A stretch of 64,000 nucleotides of DNA from Streptomyces eurocidicus (GTDB lineage Bacteria; Actinomycetota; Actinomycetes; Streptomycetales; Streptomycetaceae): positions 372,001 to 436,000 of the forward strand of contig NZ_LGUI01000006.1 in assembly GCF_002891295.1 (NCBI RefSeq). Reading direction: 5' to 3'. Below are positions 40,504 through 48,963 of this stretch, one piece after another (position 1 is the first letter of the stretch; each line of letters starts with the position of its first letter). The notes under the pieces were generated by a model. It was not told the origin of the DNA. It did no database searches and worked only from the letters and a program-made list of their open reading frames with translations. The position numbers and the translations under genes were made by a program.

Positions 40504-42852
40504 TCAGGACCCCGCGCGCGTCCCGGCGCCCTCGCCCAGCAACCGCCCGAAGGACGATCGCGCGCGGGACGCGTACAGGCGGGTGGCGGCGCCCGGGGCG
40601 GCGGCGCGGATCACGGCGTCGAGCCGGGCCACCGTGTCCCGGCGGGTACGGCGCCGCGTCTCGTCCATCTCGTACGGGGAAGGGGGCGCCGCCCTGGTGA
40701 AGTCCGTCAGGGGCATGTGCCACGGATCCAGGGTGTCGAGCCTGCGGGGGTCGTCCGCCATGGCCCGGAAGGCGTCGAGGCCCCGTTCGTCGCCCAGTCC
40801 GGCCAGCGTCTCGGCGGCGAGGACCCGTTCCCTGCCGGGGATCCGGCGGGGCCCGAGGGCCGCCCGGACGAGGGTCTCGCGCGCGGCCGCCGCGGTCTCC
40901 GGGCTGATGCGCGTGCCCAGTGCCGCCTGAAGGGCGATGAACGTACCGCCTTCGGCGCCGCCCTTCCTGGCGACCTGGAGGAGCTTCTTCCCCGGGGCGG
41001 CTCCGGCGCTCTCCGCGAGGTCGAACACGAATCCGGCGTAGGACATGTCGCCGCGTTCGCGCATGCGCGCCTCCTCCTCCCCGAGAGGGGGACGGGACAG
41101 GGCCCGGCCGGCCGGCCTGCTCCAGCACTTGCCGAACGGCCAGATGGCGGGCGGCTTGAACCAGCCGTGGTCGAGCAGGCCACGGACCGCCCAGGCGCTC
41201 GCCTTCGGGTCACGGGTCGCGTGGCGGGCGGCATGGTATTCGAGGAACGTCCGGTGCGGGAAGGCCGGTTCGCCGTCCTGGACGGACAACAGGCCGGTGG
41301 GACGCAGCAGGTCGCCCAGGAACCGGTGCCAGTCCGGCCCGGGCACCTGCTCGGGCCGGAGCGCCGACGGGTGTGCGGCGAACACGTCGAGGGTGGCGGG
41401 GGCGTCGTCGAAGAACATCCGGTGGGCGAGCGAGTCGACGAGCTCGGGGAGAGCGAGCCGCGTGCGCTCCGCGGCGGCGCGCACGGCGAGTCTGTCCGGG
41501 AGGTGCTGGAAGGGCTCCTCCAGGGCGTCGATGGCCCCCTGCTGGGTCTCGGCGATGCGCTTGTGGCTGTTGTGTCGGTGGATCCGGTCGATGAACCGGC
41601 TGTAGACCTCGGTGCGCCCCCCGGGGAGGAGCTCGCCGGGGGCGATCGCGTACAGCCCGCACAGCATGGAGGCCATGAGCGGGCCGCGGACCAGGGAGCC
41701 GAGCCCGGTGCCGGCGACCGAGGCGGTGAAGAGCTCGGTGCTCCGGTCCGGGTCATCGAGGTCACGGAACTGTTCGCGGGCGTAGCGGCGCAGGTCGTCC
41801 GGGGTGAAGAGGAGCAGCTCGAAGCGGGCCGTGTCCGGGCCCAGGACGTCGAGTTCGCCCGCGGGCAGGGGGCGGGTGGCGACCACGAACCGGTAGGGCG
41901 TCCCGTCGGTCGCCGCCTCGTCGGCCAGTCTGTCCAGCAGGCCGGCGCGCGCCTCCCGGTCGGCGACCTCGTCGAGGCCGTCGACCAGGACGAGCCAGGT
42001 CCCCTTCGGGCGGGGGCGCCGGCCGAAGAAGTCCCCGGCGAGGGCGGTCCCGGGCGGCAGATACCGCCCCAGGAGCGCGGTGACGGCCGAGGCCAGCGCC
42101 TGGGCCAGGGAGGCGGTACCGGTCAGGGCGATGGCGGGCACCAGGACCGGGACGGTCCCGGGCCGCTTGCGCCTGCCGTCCGGCCCGCCGTCCACCGAGT
42201 CGAGGAGATGGACGCGCAGGAGCGTGGACTTGCCGCTTCCGGGGGCGCCGATCAGCACGGTGACCGGGCTCTCCGACGTGAAGGCGTCGGTCGCGGGCCG
42301 CGGCTCTCCGGCGGCCCCGGCACACCCGGTCGACGCGTGCGGCTCACGATCCGGCGGGGGCAGGGGGAGCACCTGCCGGGCGACGCAGCCCTCGGGCAGC
42401 GGCGGCGGCAGCGGGGTACCGGGGAGGCCCGGGTACGGGTGGCTGCGGGCGAAACGCGCCGCGGCCTGCAGGTAGGCGGCCAGCCGGGGGTCGGGCGCCA
42501 GGGGCGGCTCGGTGCGGGCCAGCTCCCACAGGCCGTGCCAGAAGGCGCGTGCCCTGTCCCTGTCGACCGCGGACCGCCTCAACCGGTCCCGGCCCGGGGC
42601 ACTCAGCTTCCCGCTCTCGATGAGCAGAGCCTCGGCCAGCGCCCACAGCTGCGAGAAGTCGGATCCGGGGTCTCCGGACAAGCGTTCGCTGACCCGCTGC
42701 GCGGTCAGCTCGGCCGCCTTCTCGGGGAGCAGGAGGTTGGCTCTCGTGCGTGCCTGCTTCTGGTCCACCCCCGACTCCCGCAGCAGCCTGCGCAGTTCCC
42801 TCCCCAGGAGTAACCGCCCGGCACTCGTGCCCGTTCCGTCGTCCCCCGTCAT
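40504..42852 (-). CDS. NACHT-domain STAND NTPase with HTH-like N-terminus
   Basis: A 782-residue protein from ATG 42852 (GAGGGAGGG upstream). Residues about 10-60 look like an XRE-type helix-turn-helix (LGRELRRLLRESGVDQKQAR). The NTPase has Walker A IGAPGSGKSTLL at 201-212, Walker B LVLVDGLDEVAD at 287-298 and the sensor RFVVATRPLP. Then come the conserved SLVRGPLMASMLCGLYA and a C-terminal helical repeat region with FPHRTFLEYHAARHATRD, typical of NACHT proteins. There are no membrane helices. It could be a phage-defence sensor that binds DNA or a protein through its N-terminus; the effector is not identified. Confidence 0.85.
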   Translation of the reverse strand: MTGDDGTGTSAGRLLLGRELRRLLRESGVDQKQARTRANLLLPEKAAELTAQRVSERLSGDPGSDFSQLWALAEALLIESGKLSAPGRDRLRRSAVDRDRARAFWHGLWELARTEPPLAPDPRLAAYLQAAARFARSHPYPGLPGTPLPPPLPEGCVARQVLPLPPPDREPHASTGCAGAAGEPRPATDAFTSESPVTVLIGAPGSGKSTLLRVHLLDSVDGGPDGRRKRPGTVPVLVPAIALTGTASLAQALASAVTALLGRYLPPGTALAGDFFGRRPRPKGTWLVLVDGLDEVADREARAGLLDRLADEAATDGTPYRFVVATRPLPAGELDVLGPDTARFELLLFTPDDLRRYAREQFRDLDDPDRSTELFTASVAGTGLGSLVRGPLMASMLCGLYAIAPGELLPGGRTEVYSRFIDRIHRHNSHKRIAETQQGAIDALEEPFQHLPDRLAVRAAAERTRLALPELVDSLAHRMFFDDAPATLDVFAAHPSALRPEQVPGPDWHRFLGDLLRPTGLLSVQDGEPAFPHRTFLEYHAARHATRDPKASAWAVRGLLDHGWFKPPAIWPFGKCWSRPAGRALSRPPLGEEEARMRERGDMSYAGFVFDLAESAGAAPGKKLLQVARKGGAEGGTFIALQAALGTRISPETAAAARETLVRAALGPRRIPGRERVLAAETLAGLGDERGLDAFRAMADDPRRLDTLDPWHMPLTDFTRAAPPSPYEMDETRRRTRRDTVARLDAVIRAAAPGAATRLYASRARSSFGRLLGEGAGTRAGS

Positions 42853-43050
42853 GTTCCCTCCCTCTTGGTGCCCCGCGCACTCCGGGGAAATCCGCCCCCG
42901 AACCCGGGACATACCGTCGTGACCTGCGAATTCGGACTTCCGATCCGGCTCGGTCCGGGATTCCGTGACACGCCCCGCGCGCCCGGAGAAGGTTGCCCCG
43001 TCCACGGCCGTCCGGCCGGGGAACGAGCTTCGTCGGAAGGGAGTCGGCAC

Positions 43051-43233
43051 ATGGCCGACACAGCCTGGCCCGTGGTGACGGGCCTGCTGATCGTGGCGTG
43101 CACGGTGGTACTGGTCGCCCACATCGCGCTGAAGGGCAGCGCCGCGCGTGACCGGGCCCACGTCCTGAAGGCGCTGTCCGAGGTGGTCCACGCGCTGGCG
43201 GGGGTGGTACGTGCCTTCTGGGGCAGGAAGTGA
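43051..43233 (+). CDS. Small single-helix membrane protein divergent from the NACHT gene
   Basis: A 60-residue protein, MADTAWPVVTGLLIVACTVV, one membrane helix (about 8-28) followed by a positively charged amphipathic helix ending FWGRK. ATG 43051 has GGAAGGGAG upstream. Its start is 198 bases from the divergent NACHT start, so the two share a control region. The protein could be a membrane-perturbing effector, a NACHT partner or unrelated; there is no domain match. Confidence 0.6.
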   Translation: MADTAWPVVTGLLIVACTVVLVAHIALKGSAARDRAHVLKALSEVVHALAGVVRAFWGRK

Positions 43234-43464
43234 CCCTCGGGGAGCGCCCCGGCAGCCTTCGCCTCATACCGGGATGATGCCGGGGGTGTCCGGTTCTCGT
43301 CCGTCACATCACCGGGATTTTGCGTACGGGGCGCCCGTCCGCCCGTTCCGTTCCGCCGCGGGGCCCGGGCCGGGGCCGCGGGCGCCACCCGGACCGGTCC
43401 GGTCCGCTGCCGGCCTGCGGGACGCTCGCCCAGGATCATGTGTCCGGCACCACGGCCCGCCGTG

Positions 43465-43812
43465 TCAGCGACTTGACGTCGCGTCGAGGAGACCTCTGCT
43501 CAGGATCGCCGCGAGCTTGCGGTAGGCGCTGGCGAGATGGGTCTCCACGGTACGGCGGGCCAGGTGGAGCACCGCGTCTGTCTCGGCGTTGGAGTGCCCC
43601 TCGACCGCGAGGTCGACCACGCGCCGTTCCGCCGCGGTCAGCGCGGCCCGGCCGGTCCGGGGCTGCGGGACTCGGCGGGCACCTGCGGCGACCGGCGCCC
43701 GCCGCGCCTCCCGGACGAGGCGGCCGGTGACGGGTTCGCCGCCCCGGCCGGGTTCGCCGCCGGTAGCCGGGCGACCAGGGCATGGGCCTCGCACAGGTCG
43801 TCCCGGCCCCTG
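43465..43812 (-). pseudogene. LuxR-family (LAL-type) regulator remnant
   Basis: The end ALTAAERRVVDLAVEGHSNA then RRTVETHLASAYRKL is a clear LuxR/GerE helix-turn-helix. Before it, in a different frame, stands RDDLCEAHALVARLPAAN, which is the ordinary sequence just before the HTH of LAL-type regulators. The frames are shifted relative to each other, the C-terminus after YRKLA is altered and all of the ATPase domain is missing because the SDR gene begins at 43839. Nothing else was found in 43234-43464. Confidence 0.7.
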
Positions 43813-43838
43813 GGGCCGAGCCCGGCGGCCGGCCCCGG

Positions 43839-44777
43839 TCAGGCGAGGGCCGGAAGCGCGAACCGGACGCCGGTCATGCGCTCCGACAGCTCCCACAGAC
43901 GACGGCCGGTCTCCCGGTCGGCCGCGGCGGGGGCGAGTGCCACCCGCGTGGGGGCGCCGCGCAGTTCGGCCGTGCCGTCCGGTCCGTAGAACCCGCCGCC
44001 CGCCGCGTCCGGGGCGGTCGCCGCGTACAGCTGCGGCAGCGCGCCCCGGGCCGGGAGCTGGGCGAGGAGCGGGTTGCCGATCCGGCCGAGGACGAACCGC
44101 AACAGGCCGGTCGTCTCCTTCATCTGGAGGTTGGTGGCGGTGTAGCCGGGGTGGGCGAGCAGGCTGCGGACCGGGCTGCCGGCCCGGGTCAGCCGCAGGT
44201 GGAGTTCGTGCCCGAAGACGGCGTTGGCGAACTTCGACTGGTTGTAGAAGCCCATGGGCGAGTAGCCGCGCTCACCGGCGAGGTCGTCGAAGCGGAGGCT
44301 CGCCTTGCGGTGGTTGACCGAGCTCACCGTGACCACGCGGGGGTCGTGCCCGGCGGTCAGCAGGTCGAGCAGCAGCCCGGTGAGCGCGAAGTGGCCGAGG
44401 TGGTTGCAGGCGAACTGCAGCTCGTGGCCCTGTGCGCTCAGCGACCGGGGCGGCGCCATCACACCGGCGTTGTTGACGAGCACGTCCAGCCGGGGCAGGT
44501 CGACGTACAGCCGGTCGGCGAAGGCCCGGACGGAGTCGAGGTCGGAGAGGTCGAGGTGGCGCGCTTCGAGCCTGGCGTCCGGCTGTCCGGCGGTGATGTC
44601 GGCGATCGCCCGGCGGCCCTTCTCCTCGTCGCGCACCGCGAGGATCACGTGTCCGCCCCGGCGGGCGAGCGCCCGGGCGGTCGCCAGTCCGAGGCCGCTG
44701 TTGGCTCCGGTCACGAGGAACACCCGGTCGGTCTGGTCGGGGATCTGCTCGGCGGTCCATCGCTGTCGCTGCGTCAT
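43839..44777 (-). CDS. Retinol-dehydrogenase-like SDR oxidoreductase
   Basis: A 312-residue SDR with VFLVTGANSGLGLATARALA, acidic HLDLSDLDSVRAFA, VLVNNAGVMAPP, VVTVSSVNHR and the intact catalytic GFYNQSKFANAVFGHEL (YxxxK). The C-terminal extension HPGYTATNLQMKETTG and PQLYAATAPDAAGGGFYGPD matches the plant/bacterial retinol-dehydrogenase-like group. Start ATG 44777 has AAGGTG upstream. It is divergent from the TetR at 44882, which probably controls it; TGACAC occurs twice with a ten-base period in the gap. Confidence 0.88.
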   Translation of the reverse strand: MTQRQRWTAEQIPDQTDRVFLVTGANSGLGLATARALARRGGHVILAVRDEEKGRRAIADITAGQPDARLEARHLDLSDLDSVRAFADRLYVDLPRLDVLVNNAGVMAPPRSLSAQGHELQFACNHLGHFALTGLLLDLLTAGHDPRVVTVSSVNHRKASLRFDDLAGERGYSPMGFYNQSKFANAVFGHELHLRLTRAGSPVRSLLAHPGYTATNLQMKETTGLLRFVLGRIGNPLLAQLPARGALPQLYAATAPDAAGGGFYGPDGTAELRGAPTRVALAPAAADRETGRRLWELSERMTGVRFALPALA

Positions 44778-44881
44778 GCGGCACACCTTGCCGCTCGTGT
44801 CACTCGGTGTCAAGACGCTACCTGGTGCCATGGAAGGCATGGCGTTACCATCGTCGGGTGAGTTCCCGACCCGAAGTGAGC

Positions 44882-45463
44882 ATGGCCGAGCGCAAACGTC
44901 AGCTGGTCTCGAACGAGCTGACCGAAGCAGCGCTGCAACTCCTGGCGACGAAGGGGTTCGACGCGGTCACCATCGACGAGATCGCGACGGCCGCCGGTGT
45001 GTCCAAGCGGACGTTCTTCCGCTACTTCGCCTCCAAGGAGGACGTCGTCGTCCAGTTCCTGGCCGGCATGGGCGTCGACATCCGCACGGAGCTGGCGGCC
45101 CGCCCCCCGGAGGAGCGCCCCTCCGCGGCGCTGCGGTACGCGGTCGGGGTCCCCCTCGCCACCTGCACCGCCCACTCCGAACGGGCACTCAGGGTGGTCC
45201 GGCTGATCCTGCGCACCCCCGCCCTGCACGCACGCTTCCTGGAGCACCAGGCGCGGTGGCGCGACGACCTGGCGGCGGAGCTGGCCGGGCGCCTGGGGCT
45301 CGACCCCGGCTCCGACCTGTATCCGCGGCTGGCCGCCGGCATGGCGCTGAACGCCTTCGACGCCGTGCTGCACCGGTGGAGCGGCAGCGACGGGGCCGAG
45401 GACCCCACCGGGCTGATCGACCGCGCCTTCACCGTCATCGCCCCGGCGCTCGACGCGGCCTGA
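44882..45463 (+). CDS. TetR-family regulator
   Basis: From ATG 44882 the protein has 193 residues; GTG 44858 is an alternative that adds eight. The HTH is RQLVSNELTEAALQLLATKG then VTIDEIATAAGVSKRTFFRY FASKEDVV in TetR order, with the FFRYF recognition helix. The ligand part is helical and ends DRAFTVIAPALDAA. It is divergent from the SDR gene and likely represses it. Its ligand is unknown. Confidence 0.88.
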   Translation: MAERKRQLVSNELTEAALQLLATKGFDAVTIDEIATAAGVSKRTFFRYFASKEDVVVQFLAGMGVDIRTELAARPPEERPSAALRYAVGVPLATCTAHSERALRVVRLILRTPALHARFLEHQARWRDDLAAELAGRLGLDPGSDLYPRLAAGMALNAFDAVLHRWSGSDGAEDPTGLIDRAFTVIAPALDAA

Positions 45464-45542
45464 CGCCGGAGGCCCGGGCGCCGGAGCCCCGTGTCCACGG
45501 GCGTCACGGCGGGCCGCGGCTCGACGGCCACCCGGGCATGAC

Positions 45543-45560
45543 GCAAGAAATTTGCTTTAA
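45543..45560. promoter_or_regulatory. Operator site 1 of the AtzG/amidase module
   Basis: GCAAGAAATTTGCTTTAA lies 10 bases before the TetR start at 45571. It shares 11 or more positions with two sites at 47160 and 47207 (pattern GCAA-N5-TT-A/T-GCTTTAA), so this TetR probably represses itself and the nearby genes. Confidence 0.75.
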
Positions 45561-45570
45561 GGTGGCCCTT

Positions 45571-46128
45571 ATGAGCCGTAGACCGATGGTCCGCCCCGGT
45601 GGCCGCAGCACCCGGGTGCAGCAGGCGGTGCACACCGCCGTACGCGAGCTCCAGGCCGAGGTCGGGCGTCCGGAGCTGACGGTTCCCATGGTCGCGGCCC
45701 GCGCCGGCGTCACCCCCTCGACGATCTACCGTCGCTGGGGTGACCTGCAGGAACTGCTCTCGGACGTGGCCGTCGAGCACCTGCGCCCGGAGGCCCCGCC
45801 GGAGGACCACGGCCGGCTCCTGGACGATCTGCGGAACTGGGCCGAGCAGTTCCTGGAGGAGATGGCCTCCCCCACGGGGCGGGCTTATATGCGCGACGCC
45901 CTGCTGGGCGACCCCGAGGGCGACAACGCGGGACTGTGCTCGGCCTACGCGGCGGAGCAGGTGGGCACCATGCTCGCCCGTGCCGCCGGGCGCGGCGAGG
46001 AGGTGCCGGACGTCGAGACCGTCATCGACCGCGTCGTGGCGCCGGTGATGTACCGCATCCTGTTCCGCCCCGACGGCCTCACCGGCGCCTACGCGCGCCG
46101 CCTCGCGGAGGAGGCGCTCACTCGCTGA
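45571..46128 (+). CDS. TetR-family regulator of the hydrolase/amidase module
   Basis: A 185-residue protein. The HTH is VQQAVHTAVRELQAEVGRPE then VPMVAARAGVTPSTIYRRWGDLQELL; the STIYRRW recognition helix is typical of the TetR C-terminal-11 type. The ligand domain has WAEQFLEEMASPTGRAYM. ATG 45571 follows AAGGTGG and operator site 1. Its last 11 bases overlap the end of the convergent hydrolase gene. The ligand may be the substrate of the amidase or hydrolase. Confidence 0.88.
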   Translation: MSRRPMVRPGGRSTRVQQAVHTAVRELQAEVGRPELTVPMVAARAGVTPSTIYRRWGDLQELLSDVAVEHLRPEAPPEDHGRLLDDLRNWAEQFLEEMASPTGRAYMRDALLGDPEGDNAGLCSAYAAEQVGTMLARAAGRGEEVPDVETVIDRVVAPVMYRILFRPDGLTGAYARRLAEEALTR

Positions 46129-47038
46129 CGCCGGGCACGGGTTCGAGCCGGTAGCCGTCGCCCTCGGCGACCACGCGCCCGGCGGTCGGCGCCGGGAAGT
46201 GCGTACCGAGGACGAGCCCGCCGGTACCGGCGAGCCGGGCGAGCAGCGCGCGGCGGGTCGCCTCGGCCCGCGCGGGGTCGATGTCCACGCAGCTGCCGAT
46301 GCCCGGCCGCGCCAGCTGCACGGGGTGGTGGACGGAATCACCCGTGATCAGGGCCACCGCGCCCGCGCTGCGCAGCTGGACGGCGACCTGCCCGGGGGTG
46401 TGGCCCGGCGCGGGCACCAGCCGCAGGCCGGCGGCCACGTCGACGCCCTCCTCCGGCACGTCGACCAGATCGAGCAGGCCCGCCTCCACGACCGGGACGA
46501 CGGAGTCGAGGAACATGCCGCGCCGCGCCTCGTCCATGTCGTACGCGGCCCAGAAGTCGTACTCCGCCCTCGCCGTGAGGTAGCGCGCGTTCGGGAAGGT
46601 GGGCACCCACACGCCGTCGACCTCCCGGGTGTTCCATCCGACGTGGTCCGCGTGCAGATGGGTGAGCACCACCAGATCGACGTTCCCGGGCGTGAACCCG
46701 GCGTCCGCGAGGCGCGCGAGGTAGTCGGTGCGGAGGCCGTGCCACGCCGGGTTCGCCCGCGTCTTGCCGTTGCCGACCCCGGTGTCGACCAGGACCCGCA
46801 GCCCGTCCACGACCAGCGCGAAGCTGTGGCTGTCGATGCGCAGGACACCCTCCGGGTCGGCGAAGTCGGGCCGCAGCCAGTCGTGTCCGCCGACCACGTC
46901 GGCGGTGGCGGCCGGCAGCAGCCACGGGCCGGTGGCGGGCGGCAGCGGAATCTCGTCGACGCGGTGGACGGTGATGTCCCCGACGGTCCAGCGGGCGGGG
47001 CCGGCCGGGGCCGGGCCGGTGGGCTGCGGCGTGCACAT
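46118..47038 (-). CDS. Metallo-beta-lactamase-fold hydrolase
   Basis: A 306-residue protein with the metal motif THLHADHVGW (HxHxDH), further ligands in APGHTPGQVAVQL and LITGDSVHHPVQL, and the final His in GTHFPAPTAGRV. The order suits the AttM/quorum-quencher and related hydrolase groups that cleave lactones or other esters. ATG 47038 has AAGGAAG upstream. It is divergent from the AtzG-like gene; both starts flank operator sites 2 and 3. Confidence 0.88.
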   Translation of the reverse strand: MCTPQPTGPAPAGPARWTVGDITVHRVDEIPLPPATGPWLLPAATADVVGGHDWLRPDFADPEGVLRIDSHSFALVVDGLRVLVDTGVGNGKTRANPAWHGLRTDYLARLADAGFTPGNVDLVVLTHLHADHVGWNTREVDGVWVPTFPNARYLTARAEYDFWAAYDMDEARRGMFLDSVVPVVEAGLLDLVDVPEEGVDVAAGLRLVPAPGHTPGQVAVQLRSAGAVALITGDSVHHPVQLARPGIGSCVDIDPARAEATRRALLARLAGTGGLVLGTHFPAPTAGRVVAEGDGYRLEPVPGVSE

Positions 47039-47159
47039 GGGCGTACTTCCTTCGTCTGCCGGGGGCGTCGCCCACGCGGAACGCCACGGGAGCGGGGCGG
47101 CGCCCGGACCGCCGTCCGCGTCCGAAGAGACGCGGGCGAGGCCGGACTTCACACCAAAA

Positions 47160-47177
47160 GCAACTGGTTTGCTTTAA
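47160..47177. promoter_or_regulatory. Operator site 2
   Basis: GCAACTGGTTTGCTTTAA; with the preceding AAA the arms AAAGCAA and TTTGCTT form a near-perfect palindrome. It lies 122 bases upstream of the hydrolase start and 68 upstream of the AtzG-like start. Confidence 0.78.
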
Positions 47178-47206
47178 GCGACGATAGGCCCTACCGTCGG
47201 ACTAAC

Positions 47207-47224
47207 GCAAGCCGTTAGCTTTAA
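47207..47224. promoter_or_regulatory. Operator site 3
   Basis: GCAAGCCGTTAGCTTTAA, 47 bp after site 2 and 21 bases before the AtzG-like start. Same pattern as the other two sites, with AGC in place of TGC. Confidence 0.75.
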
Positions 47225-47244
47225 CGCGGAAGGAAGGGCAGTAC

Positions 47245-47469
47245 ATGTCCGCCGCAGACCTCACACCGTCAGACCTCACCCCGTCCGAAGCCGCCCGCTG
47301 GGCCGCGCGATCCGGGCTGCCGCTGGCCGAGGACCGCCACACGGAAGTGGCGACGACCGCCGGCCACATCCATTCCGTCGTCTCGCTCCTGCGCGAGCTG
47401 GACTTCGGCGACACACCGCCGTCCGCCGCGTACCGCGCGGGAGGGGAGCAGCACGATGCGGCCCTATGA
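47245..47469 (+). CDS. AtzG-like small subunit (DUF4089)
   Basis: A 74-residue protein: AARWAARSGLPLAEDRHTEV, then TAGHIHSVVSLLRELDFGDT. This is the GatC-related pattern of AtzG proteins, which wrap around an amidase partner and keep it folded in the cyanuric acid pathway. GGAAGGG precedes the ATG. Its end overlaps the amidase start by 14 bases, as expected for a subunit pair. The substrate in this organism is unknown. Confidence 0.8.
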   Translation: MSAADLTPSDLTPSEAARWAARSGLPLAEDRHTEVATTAGHIHSVVSLLRELDFGDTPPSAAYRAGGEQHDAAL

Positions 47470-48847
47470 ACTGACCGTGGCCGACGCGGCCGAGGCCGTG
47501 CGCACCCGGCGTCTCTCACCGGTCGAGCTGGTGGACTCGGTGCTGGAGCGCGTCGAGCGGGTCGAACCGCGCCTGCGGGCCTTCGCCGCGGTGACGGCGG
47601 GCCCCGCGCGACGGGCCGCGCGAAAGGCCGAGGCCGAGATCGCCCGCGGCGCGCTCCGGGGGCCCCTGCACGGCATACCCGCCGGGCTCAAGGACCTTAT
47701 CGACGTGGCCGGCATGGCCACCACGGCGAGCTCCCGGGTACGGGCGGGCCATCGCGCGCGGACGGACAGCACGGTCGCCGCGCGGCTCGCCGCCGCCGGC
47801 GTCGCGTTCGTCGGCAAGACCCACACGCACGAGTTCGCCTACGGCCTGACCACCCCGCAGACGGGCAACGCCTGGGACGTGGAGCGGGTGGCCGGCGGCT
47901 CCAGCGGCGGTTCGGCCGTCGCCGTGGCCGCGGGAGCGGCCGCCTTCGCGCTGGGGACCGACACCGGCGGGTCGATCCGGGTGCCCGCCGCGCTCAACGG
48001 GGTCGTCGGGCTGAAGCCGACGTACGGACTGGTGCCCCGGTACGGCGTGACCTCGCTGGCCTGGTCGCTGGACCACGTGGGCCCGCTCACCCGCACGGTG
48101 GAGGACTCGGCGCTGGTGCTGGCCGCCCTGGTCGGGCACGACCCGCGCGATCCCGCGTCCGTCGCGGCCCCGGCCGTGGACTACCGGCCGGCCCCCGGCA
48201 CGGATCTGACGGGGCTTCGGGTCGGCGTACCGGGCAACTACTACTTCGACCGGGTGGACCCCGAGGTCGAGGCCGCCGTCCGCCGGGCGATCGAGCGGCT
48301 GGAGGAGCTCGGCGCCCGCCTCGTCGAGGTCGAGATCCCGATGGCGCGCTACGTCCAGGCGACGCAGTGGGGCCTGATGGTTCCCGAGGCCACCGCCTAT
48401 CACGAGCGGACGCTGCGCGCGGTGCCCGATCTGTACGGGGCGGACGTCCGCGTCCTCCTGGAGGCGGGCGAGCTGATGTCCGCCGGGGACTACATCAGGG
48501 CCCAGCGCGCCCGCACCCTCATGCGGCAGGCGTGGCGGGAGATGCTGGACACGGTCGACGTGATCGCCGCACCGACCACTCCGCTCACCGCCGTGAAGGC
48601 CGGTCGGCCCACCGTGACCTGGGCCGACGGCGAGGTGGAGAGCGTCTCCGACGCGTACGTACGGCTGTCGGCACCGGCCGACATCACGGGTGTGCCCGCG
48701 CTGACCGTCCCGGTCGGCCGGGACTCGGCGGGGATGCCGATCGGCATGCAGCTCATGGGACGGCCGTTCGGCGAGGCCACGGTGCTGCGCGCGGGGCACG
48801 CCTACGAGCTGGCCGGCACCGCGGGCGCCATGGCCCCGGCCGCGTAG
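47456..48847 (+). CDS. Amidase-signature hydrolase (AtzE/GatA-like)
   Basis: A 463-residue amidase with all three catalytic residues: Lys in IPAGLKDLIDVAG, cis-Ser in GGSSGGSAVAVAAG and the nucleophile Ser in LGTDTGGSIRVPAAL. Further conserved parts are FVGKTHTHEFAYGLT and GVVGLKPTYGLVPRYG. The closest kin by neighbourhood are AtzE-like enzymes with an AtzG partner, which hydrolyse small amides or carboxybiuret. ATG 47456 is preceded by AGGGGAGC. It is co-transcribed with the AtzG-like gene and controlled by the TetR sites upstream. Confidence 0.9.
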   Translation: MRPYELTVADAAEAVRTRRLSPVELVDSVLERVERVEPRLRAFAAVTAGPARRAARKAEAEIARGALRGPLHGIPAGLKDLIDVAGMATTASSRVRAGHRARTDSTVAARLAAAGVAFVGKTHTHEFAYGLTTPQTGNAWDVERVAGGSSGGSAVAVAAGAAAFALGTDTGGSIRVPAALNGVVGLKPTYGLVPRYGVTSLAWSLDHVGPLTRTVEDSALVLAALVGHDPRDPASVAAPAVDYRPAPGTDLTGLRVGVPGNYYFDRVDPEVEAAVRRAIERLEELGARLVEVEIPMARYVQATQWGLMVPEATAYHERTLRAVPDLYGADVRVLLEAGELMSAGDYIRAQRARTLMRQAWREMLDTVDVIAAPTTPLTAVKAGRPTVTWADGEVESVSDAYVRLSAPADITGVPALTVPVGRDSAGMPIGMQLMGRPFGEATVLRAGHAYELAGTAGAMAPAA

Positions 48848-48963
48848 CGGACACCCTCCTACCGCCCCGGGCCCGGCCGGAGCCGTCACGGCCCCGGCGC
48901 GGCGGCCCTCCGTCCGGCGAAGAGCGCCGAGGAGCGCCGAAGAGGGCCGGCCCGCCCGTCATG

